A stretch of 64,000 nt of DNA from PNON01 sp964387025 (GCA_964387025.1 CAYLUZ010000001.1:657689-721688); one strand, 5' to 3'; shown: positions 41,803 to 51,257, numbered from the stretch's first letter. Notes: generated by a model not told the origin, from the letters alone. Translations and numbers: made by a program.

Positions 41803-44802
41803 CTATTTATTAATTAGTACTTCATAATAGCTCTCAATTTTTGGAATTTCTTCTTTTATTGTCTTGATCAATGAAGACACATTACTCATAACGCCACTAT
41901 ATCCATTAATTTCTATCTCTGCGGCCGCAGCCCTTACTACCTCTGCCGAGAAATTCGCTGAGGCACCTTTTAAATTATGTGCCAACCTCGTCACACTATT
42001 AATATCATCCTGGATGACAGCTTCTTCCAGTTTTAATATCCGTTCAGGCAAATTTTTTATGAACTCTCCAAGCATCGACTTAAAGAAATCAAGATCGTCA
42101 CCAAAACGTGGAAGGGCTTCCACCATATTGATTGGATCATTTACTTCCTGAACAGTTTCGTTAAGTACCGTCCCGGGTTGGGAGATACTATCGAGGTCGA
42201 GAGTTCCTGTTTTAGGAAGGCTTAAACTGATCCATTTGTTGATTGTCTGATAAAACTCCCTGGGTTCCAATGGTTTGGAGAGATAATCATCCATTCCTGC
42301 AGCAAGACATCTTTCACGATCACCTTTCATTGCATGGGCAGTCATTGCAATAATGGGTGTCTTCTTCCCCGCAGAATCCTTTATTCGGAATTCGCGTGTA
42401 GCTTCAAATCCATCCATCTCCGGCATTTGGACGTCCATCAGTACCAGAGTGTAAGCTTGATTAAGCATAGCCTCGACAGCCATTTTGCCGTTATCCACAA
42501 CATCAACAGAATAGCCGGATTTCTGCAAAAGATTTACAGCAAGTTTTTGGTTGATTGCATTATCTTCAGCTAATAGTATATGAACTAGTTTTCTGCGTCG
42601 TTCAGAAATTGTATGACTGGTAACCAGCGGGCCAGTTGGAGTTTTGAGGGTTGGTTCATTTGGTTTTTGACCCATAACGGTTAAGATCATTTCCCTCAAA
42701 TGATCTTTTTTGACCGGTTTGACTAGATATCCATCACAACCCAAAGATGTCAATTTTCCTGCATCTCCCCTGTGACCCATGGATGTAAGAATGATCACAT
42801 GTACGCCTTTAACCTTATCATTTTGTTTAATTTCCGCCAGGGCAGTCATTCCATCTTTTTCTGGCATCTGCATATCCAGCAAGACGATCTTGTACGGATC
42901 ACCGATCTCAACTGCGCTTGTCAATTGCGGAAGGATAACCATGCTATCGCCTATGGAATCTGCCCGGCAGCCGAAATATTGTAGTTCCTTTGTAAGAATC
43001 AAACGGTTGGTCGGATTATCGTCTACGATGAGAATGTGCGTATCCTTTAGATCACTTGGTATTTGTAAAGGTTCAACGATGGGAGTGGTGCTCTTTTCGA
43101 ACTCTGCTGTAAACCAGAATGTACTGCCAACATTTGGTTCGCTGATTATGCCTATTTTGCCATGCATTAATTCAACCAGTTGTTTGGAGATCGCCAGCCC
43201 CAAACCGGTTCCGCCAAATTTTCGAGTCGTGGAACTATCCACCTGGACAAAACGGTCAAAAATTGCAGCTTGCCGGTCTTGTGGAATACCAATTCCCGTA
43301 TCTGTGACCGCAAATTTTAAAATGACCTTGTTAGCCTCTTCTTTTTCGAGAGCTACGCGGATCACAATTTCACCATGGCTGGTGAATTTGATCGCATTTC
43401 CTGCCAGGTTCATCAGAATCTGGCGTAACCGGCCCGGATCGCCAATTAATCGGGTAGGAATATTAGGTTGGATAAGGCAAAGTACTTCCAACCCTTTAGT
43501 ATCGGCACGTGGAGCAATGGCTGTTGTCACACTTTCCACGGTATGCACGGGATCAAAATCTATTTCTTCCAAAGATAGATATCCGGATTCGATTTTTGCA
43601 AAATCGAGAATATCATTTAATAAACTGAGTAAGGCATCAGCACTTTCCTTGGCTGTATTCAAGTAATCTTTCTGTTCAAGGGTCAGGTCGGTTCCCTGGG
43701 CAAGTTCAACCATGCCAATGATTCCATTCATAGGGGTACGTATTTCATGGCTCATATTCGCAAGGAACTCGCTCTTGGCGCGATCAGCAGCTTCGGCTTC
43801 CCGGCGGGCTTGTAATATTTCTGTGACGTCATGATAAATACCGAGAATCCCGTAACCTTTACCATCGACTATGACAGGAACACCAAATATCTCGACATCC
43901 ACTTGTGAGCCATCTTTTCGAATTCTTTGCCCATATCCATGTATTGTTTTTCCCTGAGCTACATCATTGGAATACTGATTCGCTGCTTCCAGGTCGGCAT
44001 TTTTGCTTATTAACCGATCCAGGTTCTTTCCGATCACTTCTTCCTGCTGATATCCATACAAAACTTCAAAAGAAGGATTGCAGGAGATGATGCTGGATTC
44101 CATATCCATGATCACGATCGCCACCGGACTGTTTTTTACTAGCGCTTCGAAAAATTCTTTCTGGCGGATGATCTCATTGCTTGCAGCATGTTGTATGGAA
44201 ATATCGCGAATAATGTAGACAGAACCTACTTGATCATCTGAAAGGGCAACAGGAAAAGAGTTAATGATGAACCAACCAGGAATATTAGTAAACTGTAAAT
44301 TATTTCCAATAATTGGAGCAGACCCATCTTTACAACTGAAGACTGAATTAAATTCCTGCCCAAGTAAATCTTGATAACTGGTATTTAGAACCTTGATTGT
44401 GGCGCTATTACATCGAATGATCGTATTTTTGGGGTCAGTTAAAATGATCAGATCATTAACCGCGTCAAAAATGGTTTCCCAGGTTTTTTTTGCATTGCTG
44501 ATCTTTGCTTCGTTTTCTTTTTGTTTTTCAATAACGACTTTGTTATCTTCAATTTGAGCCTGGAGATCTTTATTAGATGTGTTTAATTCTTCTTCAATGG
44601 ATATTAGAGTTTTTCTACTGAAATCATGATACCTGCCAACCAGGTAACCAGTGGCTGCGAGCAATATAATTAAGGCAAAATAAAACCATGGCGGTGTTGC
44701 TGGAGAGATAATATAAAGCAGGATGGAGAAACACAACCCTAATACAACCCCCACACCAGTAAGTATTGGCATCATTTTTCGGCTATTTATCATCAAGTTC
44801 AT
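41803..44802 (-). CDS. Hybrid sensor histidine kinase (PAS-PAS-HisKA-HATPase-REC-REC-HPt)
   Basis: A 999-residue membrane kinase. Two N-terminal helices (about 13-31 and 37-55) almost without a periplasmic loop are followed by a coiled coil to about 100, PAS1 (about 105-205) and PAS2 (about 215-330). HisKA has His352 in 'FLANMSHEIRTPMNG'. The HATPase has the N-box 'NLAGNAIKF', G1 'DTGIGI' and 'GTGLGLAISKQL'. REC1 has its Asp in 'VLLDMQMPEKDG', REC2 in 'VLMDVQMPEMDG', and the C-terminal HPt has its His in 'LAHNLKGASANF'. The architecture is BarA/ArcB-like, a complete internal phosphorelay. The signal is unknown, and the lack of an outside loop suggests intracellular or membrane sensing. The REC-CpaE-like gene follows on the same strand. 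Confidence 0.95.
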   Translation of the reverse strand: MNLMINSRKMMPILTGVGVVLGLCFSILLYIISPATPPWFYFALIILLAATGYLVGRYHDFSRKTLISIEEELNTSNKDLQAQIEDNKVVIEKQKENEAKISNAKKTWETIFDAVNDLIILTDPKNTIIRCNSATIKVLNTSYQDLLGQEFNSVFSCKDGSAPIIGNNLQFTNIPGWFIINSFPVALSDDQVGSVYIIRDISIQHAASNEIIRQKEFFEALVKNSPVAIVIMDMESSIISCNPSFEVLYGYQQEEVIGKNLDRLISKNADLEAANQYSNDVAQGKTIHGYGQRIRKDGSQVDVEIFGVPVIVDGKGYGILGIYHDVTEILQARREAEAADRAKSEFLANMSHEIRTPMNGIIGMVELAQGTDLTLEQKDYLNTAKESADALLSLLNDILDFAKIESGYLSLEEIDFDPVHTVESVTTAIAPRADTKGLEVLCLIQPNIPTRLIGDPGRLRQILMNLAGNAIKFTSHGEIVIRVALEKEEANKVILKFAVTDTGIGIPQDRQAAIFDRFVQVDSSTTRKFGGTGLGLAISKQLVELMHGKIGIISEPNVGSTFWFTAEFEKSTTPIVEPLQIPSDLKDTHILIVDDNPTNRLILTKELQYFGCRADSIGDSMVILPQLTSAVEIGDPYKIVLLDMQMPEKDGMTALAEIKQNDKVKGVHVIILTSMGHRGDAGKLTSLGCDGYLVKPVKKDHLREMILTVMGQKPNEPTLKTPTGPLVTSHTISERRRKLVHILLAEDNAINQKLAVNLLQKSGYSVDVVDNGKMAVEAMLNQAYTLVLMDVQMPEMDGFEATREFRIKDSAGKKTPIIAMTAHAMKGDRERCLAAGMDDYLSKPLEPREFYQTINKWISLSLPKTGTLDLDSISQPGTVLNETVQEVNDPINMVEALPRFGDDLDFFKSMLGEFIKNLPERILKLEEAVIQDDINSVTRLAHNLKGASANFSAEVVRAAAAEIEINGYSGVMSNVSSLIKTIKEEIPKIESYYEVLINK

Positions 44803-44892
44803 TATAAGAGTTTATCATTTGATTGAGAATACTGAATGATACTATACTTAAAAACTGCTTCGGCTAGATTTATACAGAGATTGATAAGTAAG

Positions 44893-45765
44893 CTAACCGG
44901 TCGTTTGTTTTGTTTCTTCCACTGGGTCTGCAGTTTGCAGTTGAGCAACATTCTTTGGATCCAATTGAACGGCATATTGGTTGATGTTCTTAACAGGCTG
45001 CGGGTAATGCATTTTCAGCTTTTCCAATGTATCCACCAGAATGGAAGAAATGACCAGGTTGCGGTACCAGTTGCGGTTAGCTGGAATAATATACCAGGGG
45101 GCCCAGGGTTTGCTCGTTTTTGAAAGAACATCCTGGTACGCATCCATATAATCTTTCCACAGCTTGCGTTCCTCCAAATCTCCAGGGTTGAATTTCCAAC
45201 GTTTTTCCGGCGTAATGATTCGCTCCAATAATCTTTGTTTCTGTTCATCCTGGCTGATATTCAAATAAAACTTGAGGATGGTTGTTCCTTCATCCTTCAT
45301 CATTCTTTCAAATTCATTGATATGTTGAAAGCGCTTTTTCCACACCTTTTGGGGAGCCAGGTTATGTACGCGCACCACCAGCAGATCTTCGTAGTGGCTG
45401 CGATTAAAGATGACAATTTCACCTTTACCTGGTGCTTGTGGATGGACACGCCAGAGATAATCATGGTCCAGCTCTTCAGGTGTGGGGACTTTAAAACTTG
45501 CAACCTTAACACCTTGTGGGTTTACTCCTTCAAAAACACTGCTGATCGTGCCATCTTTACCTCCTGTATCCATGGCTTGAAGAACAATGAGTATTTTTTG
45601 TTTATGTTCAGCATACAGAATGTCCTGTAACACCTCCAACCTTTTGTTTAGTTTCTTAATGACGATCAAGCCTTCTTTTTTGGTACCTTCAAACCCTGAA
45701 GTATCATCAGGATCCCAATCTGAGAGTTTTACCCTACTGTTTTGTTTTACCAAATACTTTTTCAT
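44893..45765 (-). CDS. Polyphosphate kinase 2 (PPK2) family protein
   Basis: A 290-residue polyphosphate-dependent nucleotide kinase. Walker A is 'QAMDTGGKDGT' near residues 63-73, Walker B 'FNRSHYEDLLVVRV', and the lid module 'RWKFNPGDLEER' is present. 'HDYLWRVHPQAPGKGEI' is typical of class I/III PPK2 enzymes, which phosphorylate ADP or AMP using polyphosphate. It is a single-domain form of normal length. It is transcribed alone on the minus strand, divergent from the lipoprotein gene at 45879. It connects to the polyphosphate-related CHAD/HD operon at 54-56 kb and to phoU. Confidence 0.93.
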   Translation of the reverse strand: MKKYLVKQNSRVKLSDWDPDDTSGFEGTKKEGLIVIKKLNKRLEVLQDILYAEHKQKILIVLQAMDTGGKDGTISSVFEGVNPQGVKVASFKVPTPEELDHDYLWRVHPQAPGKGEIVIFNRSHYEDLLVVRVHNLAPQKVWKKRFQHINEFERMMKDEGTTILKFYLNISQDEQKQRLLERIITPEKRWKFNPGDLEERKLWKDYMDAYQDVLSKTSKPWAPWYIIPANRNWYRNLVISSILVDTLEKLKMHYPQPVKNINQYAVQLDPKNVAQLQTADPVEETKQTTG

Positions 45766-45878
45766 TTTTCCTCCATGATTGATAATCCATTATAACCAAA
45801 TGCACTATTTGATAAAACAGGAAATGGCATGGTTCTTGTTATGTTTTAGGTATTGTTACCCTTATGGAGTGGATAGTG

Positions 45879-47243
45879 ATGCGTTTAAAACCTTTGCTTG
45901 TTGTTTCGATGATTACCTTCCTTATATCTGCGTGTGGTATCAGCCCGCAATACCATCCAATACTGGATGATCCGACTGCCACTCCTGAACTCGTATATAT
46001 TGAAGAGGCGACCCCTGAAGCTCTTCCGTCACCGTATCCGCAGGCATTGCCTGCGATTAATCCGACATATACCGCTTTTTCTGTCCACATACAGGCAGTA
46101 TTCCTTGCAAATGATGATGGATCCGATCGGTCTATCATTGCACAGGATCAGATCATTCATTGGGTTGACCAGGCAAACCTGATATTTTCACAGGCAAGCC
46201 TTCGATTTTACTTTGACCCAGGGGTTGATACCAATGAATATAAAAATTCCATCTTGAATAATGTCACCGGAACTCAGGATCCTAATTGGGACAAGTCTGT
46301 TATTGAGGGGGAGAAATTAGCCCAGGCCTATGGCGGAAAAATCATAGTTTTATTTAGAAATCCTCCCATGATTGGAGATGCAGGAAGTTTGGAGGAAGAT
46401 TTTATCTTCATGCCTTCAACTGTTCAGCAAATTTGTGGACAACCGGATGAATCTTTGCTGGCACATCAATTAGGTCATTACCTGGGATTAGGTAATACCT
46501 TTCCAGAATTATTTTCCAGTATCAATGAAGCTGAAAAAGCTTATGAAAAAAGCGGTTTTGATGCACTATTCTTTGATGGGGATGGGATATCCGACACTCC
46601 TCCAGATGCTTACATAAACCATGCAGAAATTCAATGCGGAGAAAAGTTGAGTATTAAGATCAGCAATGCCGATTTCAACCTAACCCGAGGCAACCTGATG
46701 TCTTATTACATGCCACGCAGCCAGCTTACTCCAATACAAATCACCCGGCTTCGTTTTATTTCTGCCTTACGGTCACGTAACGATTCGATGATCCCCACAA
46801 ATCAGGGTCCCGTCTCACCGATACAATTTGAAGATCTTCCTCTGACCTACCGATCCTGGTGTGAGCCGCAAACCATGGATATGTCCGGGATATTAAACCG
46901 GGGTTGGAATGGCGGTAAATCCTTAAATATTCCTGCCGGGTACGGCTCCATCTGTACTTTCTCCATCGATTTTCCTGAAACTAAATCATACGAATTAGTG
47001 CTTTACGCTACAAAAATGCCGGAATACGGTGTAGTTGAAATTATGATAGATGAATGGATCCTCAACGATGGGATGGATCTATATTCTTTATATCCAATGC
47101 CGACTGGTCCTGTTTCTTTTGGAAAGCTTTATCTTGAAGCCGGCAGCCATACCCTCTCGTTTAGGGTTGTCCGAAAAGCATTAGAGTCAACCAATTACAA
47201 TTTCGGACTGGATGCATTGACTATTCAAGCACAAGACCAATAA
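45879..47243 (+). CDS. Pappalysin (M43)-like lipoprotein with degenerate zinc site
   Basis: 454 residues from the ATG at 45879, which I prefer to 45864 because GGAG lies between the two. A lipoprotein signal ends in LISAC and is followed by a Pro/Thr linker. The central domain follows the M43 pattern: 'AHQLGHYLGLGNTF' (residues 195-208), 'DGDGISDTPPDAY', a Cys pair and the Met-turn 'GNLMSYYMPRSQLTPIQI'. The zinc/catalytic motif HExxHxxGxxH reads H196-Q197-x-x-H200-x-x-G-x-x-N206, so the catalytic Glu and third His are both lost. The C-terminal ~130 residues are a beta-sandwich of carbohydrate-binding type ('GSHTLSFRVVRKAL'). It is likely a binding or scaffold protein on the cell surface. Confidence 0.78.
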   Translation: MRLKPLLVVSMITFLISACGISPQYHPILDDPTATPELVYIEEATPEALPSPYPQALPAINPTYTAFSVHIQAVFLANDDGSDRSIIAQDQIIHWVDQANLIFSQASLRFYFDPGVDTNEYKNSILNNVTGTQDPNWDKSVIEGEKLAQAYGGKIIVLFRNPPMIGDAGSLEEDFIFMPSTVQQICGQPDESLLAHQLGHYLGLGNTFPELFSSINEAEKAYEKSGFDALFFDGDGISDTPPDAYINHAEIQCGEKLSIKISNADFNLTRGNLMSYYMPRSQLTPIQITRLRFISALRSRNDSMIPTNQGPVSPIQFEDLPLTYRSWCEPQTMDMSGILNRGWNGGKSLNIPAGYGSICTFSIDFPETKSYELVLYATKMPEYGVVEIMIDEWILNDGMDLYSLYPMPTGPVSFGKLYLEAGSHTLSFRVVRKALESTNYNFGLDALTIQAQDQ

Positions 47244-47326
47244 TCAAGTTCACGTTCCACAAATACTTTAAACGATTATCCTCCGGTAGTAGAGTCAATT
47301 TATAATCCGATCCGGAGGAGACAAAT

Positions 47327-47803
47327 ATGAGTAACGTTGAATTATCACCAGAAGTTCACCGCAGCCTGGGGGTTGAATTATTCAATCAAACCTGGGAGTT
47401 ATTGGATAAAACGGATAGAACTCCGGCTGAAGACGCAACCATGTTGGAATTTGCTCATTCATCAGCATATCACTGGTCTTTCTGTGGAACATTGGTCAAT
47501 CAACAGCGGGGTTATTGGCTGATCAGCAGAGTCTATGCTGTTCTGGTGATACCAGACGCCTGCCTGCTATTTGCCAAATTATGCAGGGAGAGTACCGTGT
47601 CGGATTTAAATGAAATGGAAGACTTCGACATAGCGTTTAGTTTTGAAGCGCTGGCGAGAGCATATGCATTAAATGGTGAGTTGAAGAAAACTGCGGAAAT
47701 GTTCAAATCTGCAGTTGAAGCTGGGAAATTGATAAAGGATGAAGAAGACCGGAAAATTTTCTCAGAAAGCCTAAATTCAGGGGTACTTGCTCAATTCAGT
47801 TGA
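47327..47803 (+). CDS. Conserved helical protein of unknown function
   Basis: A 158-residue all-helical soluble protein, with 'FNQTWELLDKTDRTPAEDATML' near the start, 'AHSSAYHWSFCGTLVNQQRG' in the middle and a TPR-like 'FEALARAYALNGE' towards the end. I recognise the pattern from widespread uncharacterised bacterial proteins but know no function. A GGAGGAG precedes the ATG. It is a single gene ended by a very strong hairpin. Confidence 0.72.
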   Translation: MSNVELSPEVHRSLGVELFNQTWELLDKTDRTPAEDATMLEFAHSSAYHWSFCGTLVNQQRGYWLISRVYAVLVIPDACLLFAKLCRESTVSDLNEMEDFDIAFSFEALARAYALNGELKKTAEMFKSAVEAGKLIKDEEDRKIFSESLNSGVLAQFS

Positions 47804-47854
47804 TAATGATCGTCAATAACCAATAAATATTTCTCATTATCCTGATATCCTTTT

Positions 47855-47895
47855 CGTACCCGGCTTTTTATACAAAAAGCCGGGTACGTTTATTT
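47855..47895 (+). terminator. Strong Rho-independent terminator
   Basis: A 15-pair perfect stem: CGTACCCGGCTTTTT (47855-47869), loop ATAC, and AAAAAGCCGGGTACG (47874-47888), then TTTATTT. It lies between the helical protein gene and the dehydrogenase operon promoter. Confidence 0.88.
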
Positions 47896-47914
47896 ACCAT
47901 CCTTACACTGGGAA

Positions 47915-47943
47915 TTGAAGGTTAACTATGTGCATGCTAAACT
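47915..47943 (+). promoter_or_regulatory. Promoter of the 2-oxoacid dehydrogenase operon
   Basis: TTGAAG (47915-47920), a 17-base spacer, TAAACT (47938-47943). The distance to the E1 alpha ATG is 36 bases. Two hexamers at exact sigma-70 spacing, just after a terminator, make this a reasonable call. Confidence 0.5.
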
Positions 47944-47979
47944 AGATAAAGCAAATACTTAAGAAACAGAGGGCGATGA

Positions 47980-48963
47980 ATGGATCTTACCAATGAAATA
48001 AAACTAGAAATGTTTTGGACAATGCTGCTTGCCCGCAGGTTGGATGAACGAGCCTGGATGCTTCATCGTCAGGGGCGAATAGATTTCCATATTTCAGGTA
48101 TCGGGCAAGAAGCTGCCCAGGTCGGGGCGGCATTTGCCTTGCGGAGGGGGTATGACTGGATAGCGCCATATTATCGTGACCTGGCCTTAATGATCGCTGT
48201 GGGATATTCACCACAGGATTTTGCCTTGAGTATGATGGGAAAAAAAGAAGAACCGGGTAGTGGCGGCCGTCAGATGCCCAGCCATTGGGGTCTGCGCGCG
48301 GCCAATGTGATCAGCCATTCTGCTCCTGTCGCAACTCAATGTGTTCACGCAGCCGGTGTGGGGTTGGCGATCAAAATACGTAAGGAAGACAAGGTGGTAT
48401 TCACATCGCTGGGAGAAGGATCCACTTCGCAGGGGGAGTGGTATGAGGCGGTCAATTGGGCCGCTGTCCACCAGCTGCCCGTGATATTCATGGTAGAGAA
48501 TAACCAATATGCCATCTCAGAATCAGTGGATAAGCAGATGGCAGTACCAAGCGTGGCAGACAAAGCCTGTGGTTTAGGATTGCCAGGTGTTCAGGTGGAT
48601 GGAACAGATCTATTTAAAGTCTATACGGTGGTAAAAGAAGCGGTGGATAATGCCAGGGCTGGTAAAGGACCCAAACTTATCGAAGCAAAAATGTACCGGA
48701 TCACTCCGCATAGTTCAGATGATGATGACCGGTCTTATCGCACCCGCGAAGAAGTCGATACCAACAAACTACTTGACCCGATGATCATAAACACCAGGAA
48801 TTTAATGGCCGAAAATGTCCTTACGCAGGAAAAATTGGATGGAATGGAAATAAAAGCAAAGGGGCTGATCGATGAAGCCATAGAATATGCCTCAAAAGCA
48901 CCGTTTCCTGACGTGCAGGATGGCATGCACCCGGTTTATGCTGAAGAGGTGACCCATGCCTGA
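47980..48963 (+). CDS. 2-oxoacid dehydrogenase E1 component, alpha subunit
   Basis: A 327-residue thiamine-diphosphate-dependent subunit. The TPP/Mg motif is 'GEGSTSQGEWYEAVNWAAVH' ending 'ENNQYAIS' (Gly-Glu-Gly ... Asn-Asn), and 'DFHISGIGQEAAQVGAAFAL' forms the start of the fold. 'YRITPHSSDDDDRSYRTREE' resembles the phosphorylation-loop region of the branched-chain/acetoin-type enzymes. With E1 beta it decarboxylates a 2-oxoacid and acylates E2. Branched-chain 2-oxoacid, pyruvate or acetoin cannot be separated from sequence alone; the overall pattern is closest to the branched-chain type. It overlaps the E1 beta gene by 8 bases. Confidence 0.92.
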   Translation: MDLTNEIKLEMFWTMLLARRLDERAWMLHRQGRIDFHISGIGQEAAQVGAAFALRRGYDWIAPYYRDLALMIAVGYSPQDFALSMMGKKEEPGSGGRQMPSHWGLRAANVISHSAPVATQCVHAAGVGLAIKIRKEDKVVFTSLGEGSTSQGEWYEAVNWAAVHQLPVIFMVENNQYAISESVDKQMAVPSVADKACGLGLPGVQVDGTDLFKVYTVVKEAVDNARAGKGPKLIEAKMYRITPHSSDDDDRSYRTREEVDTNKLLDPMIINTRNLMAENVLTQEKLDGMEIKAKGLIDEAIEYASKAPFPDVQDGMHPVYAEEVTHA

Positions 48964-49939
48964 AATGATTTTAGTGGATGCCATTCGCTTGGCAATGGAA
49001 GAAGAACTGGCGGCCGATGAGCGCGTTTTTATAGTAGGTGAAGATGTGGGGAAACGCGGCGGAGTGTTTCGAGCCACAGTTGGTCTATATGATAAATTTG
49101 GCGCTGAGCGGGTGATCGATTCCCCTCTGGCTGAATTGTCCATTGTCGGAGTAGGAATAGGGGCTGCCTTATATGGTATGCGCCCCGTCTGCGAGATCCA
49201 GTTTGCTGATTTTATCTACCCAGCCATGAATCAGATCATCAGTGAAGCCGCAAAGATGTGCTACCGGTCAAATGGGGATTGGACTGTCCCGATGGTGATC
49301 CGGGCGCCATATGGCGGCGGAATCGGCGGTGGATTGTATCACTCACAAAGCCTGGAAGCCTTCTTCACACACGTCCCGGGGCTGAAGGTGGTGGTTCCTT
49401 CAAACCCGTATGATGCCAAAGGATTGTTGAAATCTGCGATTCGGGATCCGAACCCCGTTATTTTCTTTGAGCCTAAAAAAGGATATCGCCTGATCAAAGG
49501 CGAAGTACCGGACACCGACTATACCGTGCCCATTGGACCTGCGCAAGTCACAAGATCCGGAACTGATGTGAGTGTCTTTGCCTATGGCATGATGCATTAT
49601 TACACGTTTCAGGCAGCTGAAAAATTAGCTTCTGAAGGGATAAGCGTGGAAGTGGTTGACCTGAGGACACTTTACCCGGTTGACAGGCCGACAATTTTAG
49701 CGAGTGTGAAAAAAACAGGGAAAGCATTGATTGTCTATGAGGATAATCTTACAGGTGGTTACGGCGCAGAAATCGCTGCCACGATTGCGGATGGTGCATT
49801 CACCGATCTGGATGCTCCGGTGAGGCGTTTGGCCGGGCCAGATGTTCCCGGTGTCCCATTCAGCCATCCACTTCAGGAATGGTTCATGCCCAATCCTGAA
49901 AAAATTGCCAATGCGATCAGGGATTTGGCCAAATGGTAA
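48956..49939 (+). CDS. 2-oxoacid dehydrogenase E1 component, beta subunit
   Basis: A 327-residue transketolase-like subunit partnering the alpha chain. It has 'VFIVGEDVGKRGGVFRATVGL' (with the catalytic Glu in GED), 'DSPLAELSIVGVGIGAAL', 'EIQFADFIYPAMNQI', 'APYGGGIGGGLYHSQSLEAFF' and the C-terminal 'LIVYEDNLTGGYGAEIAA'. The length is normal. The gene begins 8 bases inside the alpha-subunit gene and ends 13 bases before the E2 gene, a tight operon. Confidence 0.95.
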   Translation: MPEMILVDAIRLAMEEELAADERVFIVGEDVGKRGGVFRATVGLYDKFGAERVIDSPLAELSIVGVGIGAALYGMRPVCEIQFADFIYPAMNQIISEAAKMCYRSNGDWTVPMVIRAPYGGGIGGGLYHSQSLEAFFTHVPGLKVVVPSNPYDAKGLLKSAIRDPNPVIFFEPKKGYRLIKGEVPDTDYTVPIGPAQVTRSGTDVSVFAYGMMHYYTFQAAEKLASEGISVEVVDLRTLYPVDRPTILASVKKTGKALIVYEDNLTGGYGAEIAATIADGAFTDLDAPVRRLAGPDVPGVPFSHPLQEWFMPNPEKIANAIRDLAKW

Positions 49940-49952
49940 GGAGGGTGAAGAT

Positions 49953-51257
49953 ATGCCAGTAAAAGTGATCATGCCGAAATTAGGAGAATCTGTTGTGGAC
50001 GGTACCGTTAACCGTTGGATAAAACACGAAGGGGATCAGGTAGAGGAGTTTGAATCTCTTCTGGAAGTTGAAACAGCCAAGGTTACCACTGAAATTCCCA
50101 GCCCTACCGCAGGAGTGCTATTAAAAATTATTGTTCAAGAGGGTGAAACAGTGGATGCCGGTGTCATCCTGGCCTGGGTTGGTCTGGCAGGGGAAGATGT
50201 ACCTGATGTTTCTGCAGAAAGTAAGACCGGTGTTGTTGCAGCCACTTTGATCACTCCTGTAACGAACCAAGCTACCACTATTGTGACAAGCCAGAAGCAA
50301 TCATCAGAGCGAGACCTGGGTTTCATTTCCCCGGTGGTTGCAAAACTGGCAGCAGAAAATAAAGTGGATCTGGCCAACATGCCAGGAACAGGTGAACATG
50401 GCCGGATAACAAAAAAAGATATTCTGGATTACATCGAAAAATCCAGCCAGAATAAAGGAGCAAAACCAGAGCCTGCACCTTGGGAAACACCGGGATCTGG
50501 AGATCTATTCAAGCCGACAGTCGATCTGTCAATACCTCCCACTGTTGCATCGACGCCGCCTTTAGCGGCTACATTGGGAGGAGATACCCTGCTTCCGATG
50601 ACCACCAAGCGGAAAGCAATAGCTGACCATATGATCATGAGCAAACATACATCTGCACATGTGACAACGGTTATGGAAGCAGACTTGAGTCGTGTGATAC
50701 TACATAAGCAGGCCAATCAATCTCAATTCGATGCGGATGGGCTAAAACTGACCTATACACCCTATTTTGTTGCCGCTGCTACCCTGGCCTTGGTACAATT
50801 CCCTCTGCTGAACTCCACCTGGTCTGAGAAGGGGATCATACTTCATCGCGATATAAATATAGGAATGGCGGTGTCACTGGGAGAAGAAGGTTTGATCGTT
50901 CCTGTTATTCGGAACGTAGATCGTCTGTCTTTGTCCGGGCTTGCCCGGGCGGTGAATGACCTTTCAACCCGGGCGCGTTCAAAGAAATTGACCCCGGATG
51001 AAACAACAGGTGGAACATTTTCAATCACAAATCATGGCACCGGACGTTCTTTGTTCGCCACTCCGATCATCAACCAGCCGCAATGTGCCATTTTGGGTGT
51101 GGGAGCGATTACAAAACGAGCCGTTGTTGTTTCTGATGCGATCGCCATCCGTTCCATGGTCTATCTCTCACTCACATTTGACCACCGTATCCTGGATGGC
51201 ACCTCTGCTGATGGTTTCTTGAGCATGGTGGTGGATATTCTCGAAAAATGGCAATAG
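49953..51257 (+). CDS. 2-oxoacid dehydrogenase E2 component (dihydrolipoamide acyltransferase)
   Basis: 434 residues with three parts. The lipoyl domain (1-80) has the lipoylated Lys in 'EVETAKVTTEIP'. The peripheral-subunit-binding domain (about 125-165) reads 'ISPVVAKLAAENKVDL' and 'GTGEHGRITKKDIL'. The catalytic CoA-acyltransferase domain (about 210-434) ends with 'DHRILDGTSADGFL', containing the catalytic His and Asp. The frame is open further upstream, but ATG 49953 follows GGAGGG and gives the conserved N-terminus MPVKVIMPKLGESV. There is no E3 (dihydrolipoamide dehydrogenase) gene in the window. Lipoylation needs LipA, encoded at 31488-32426. Confidence 0.95.
   Translation: MPVKVIMPKLGESVVDGTVNRWIKHEGDQVEEFESLLEVETAKVTTEIPSPTAGVLLKIIVQEGETVDAGVILAWVGLAGEDVPDVSAESKTGVVAATLITPVTNQATTIVTSQKQSSERDLGFISPVVAKLAAENKVDLANMPGTGEHGRITKKDILDYIEKSSQNKGAKPEPAPWETPGSGDLFKPTVDLSIPPTVASTPPLAATLGGDTLLPMTTKRKAIADHMIMSKHTSAHVTTVMEADLSRVILHKQANQSQFDADGLKLTYTPYFVAAATLALVQFPLLNSTWSEKGIILHRDINIGMAVSLGEEGLIVPVIRNVDRLSLSGLARAVNDLSTRARSKKLTPDETTGGTFSITNHGTGRSLFATPIINQPQCAILGVGAITKRAVVVSDAIAIRSMVYLSLTFDHRILDGTSADGFLSMVVDILEKWQ

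Noticed and set aside
42779..43666. 295-residue plus-strand ORF inside the hybrid kinase
   Set aside because: It is antisense to the conserved REC, HATPase and HisKA motifs of the real gene and has no recognisable domain.
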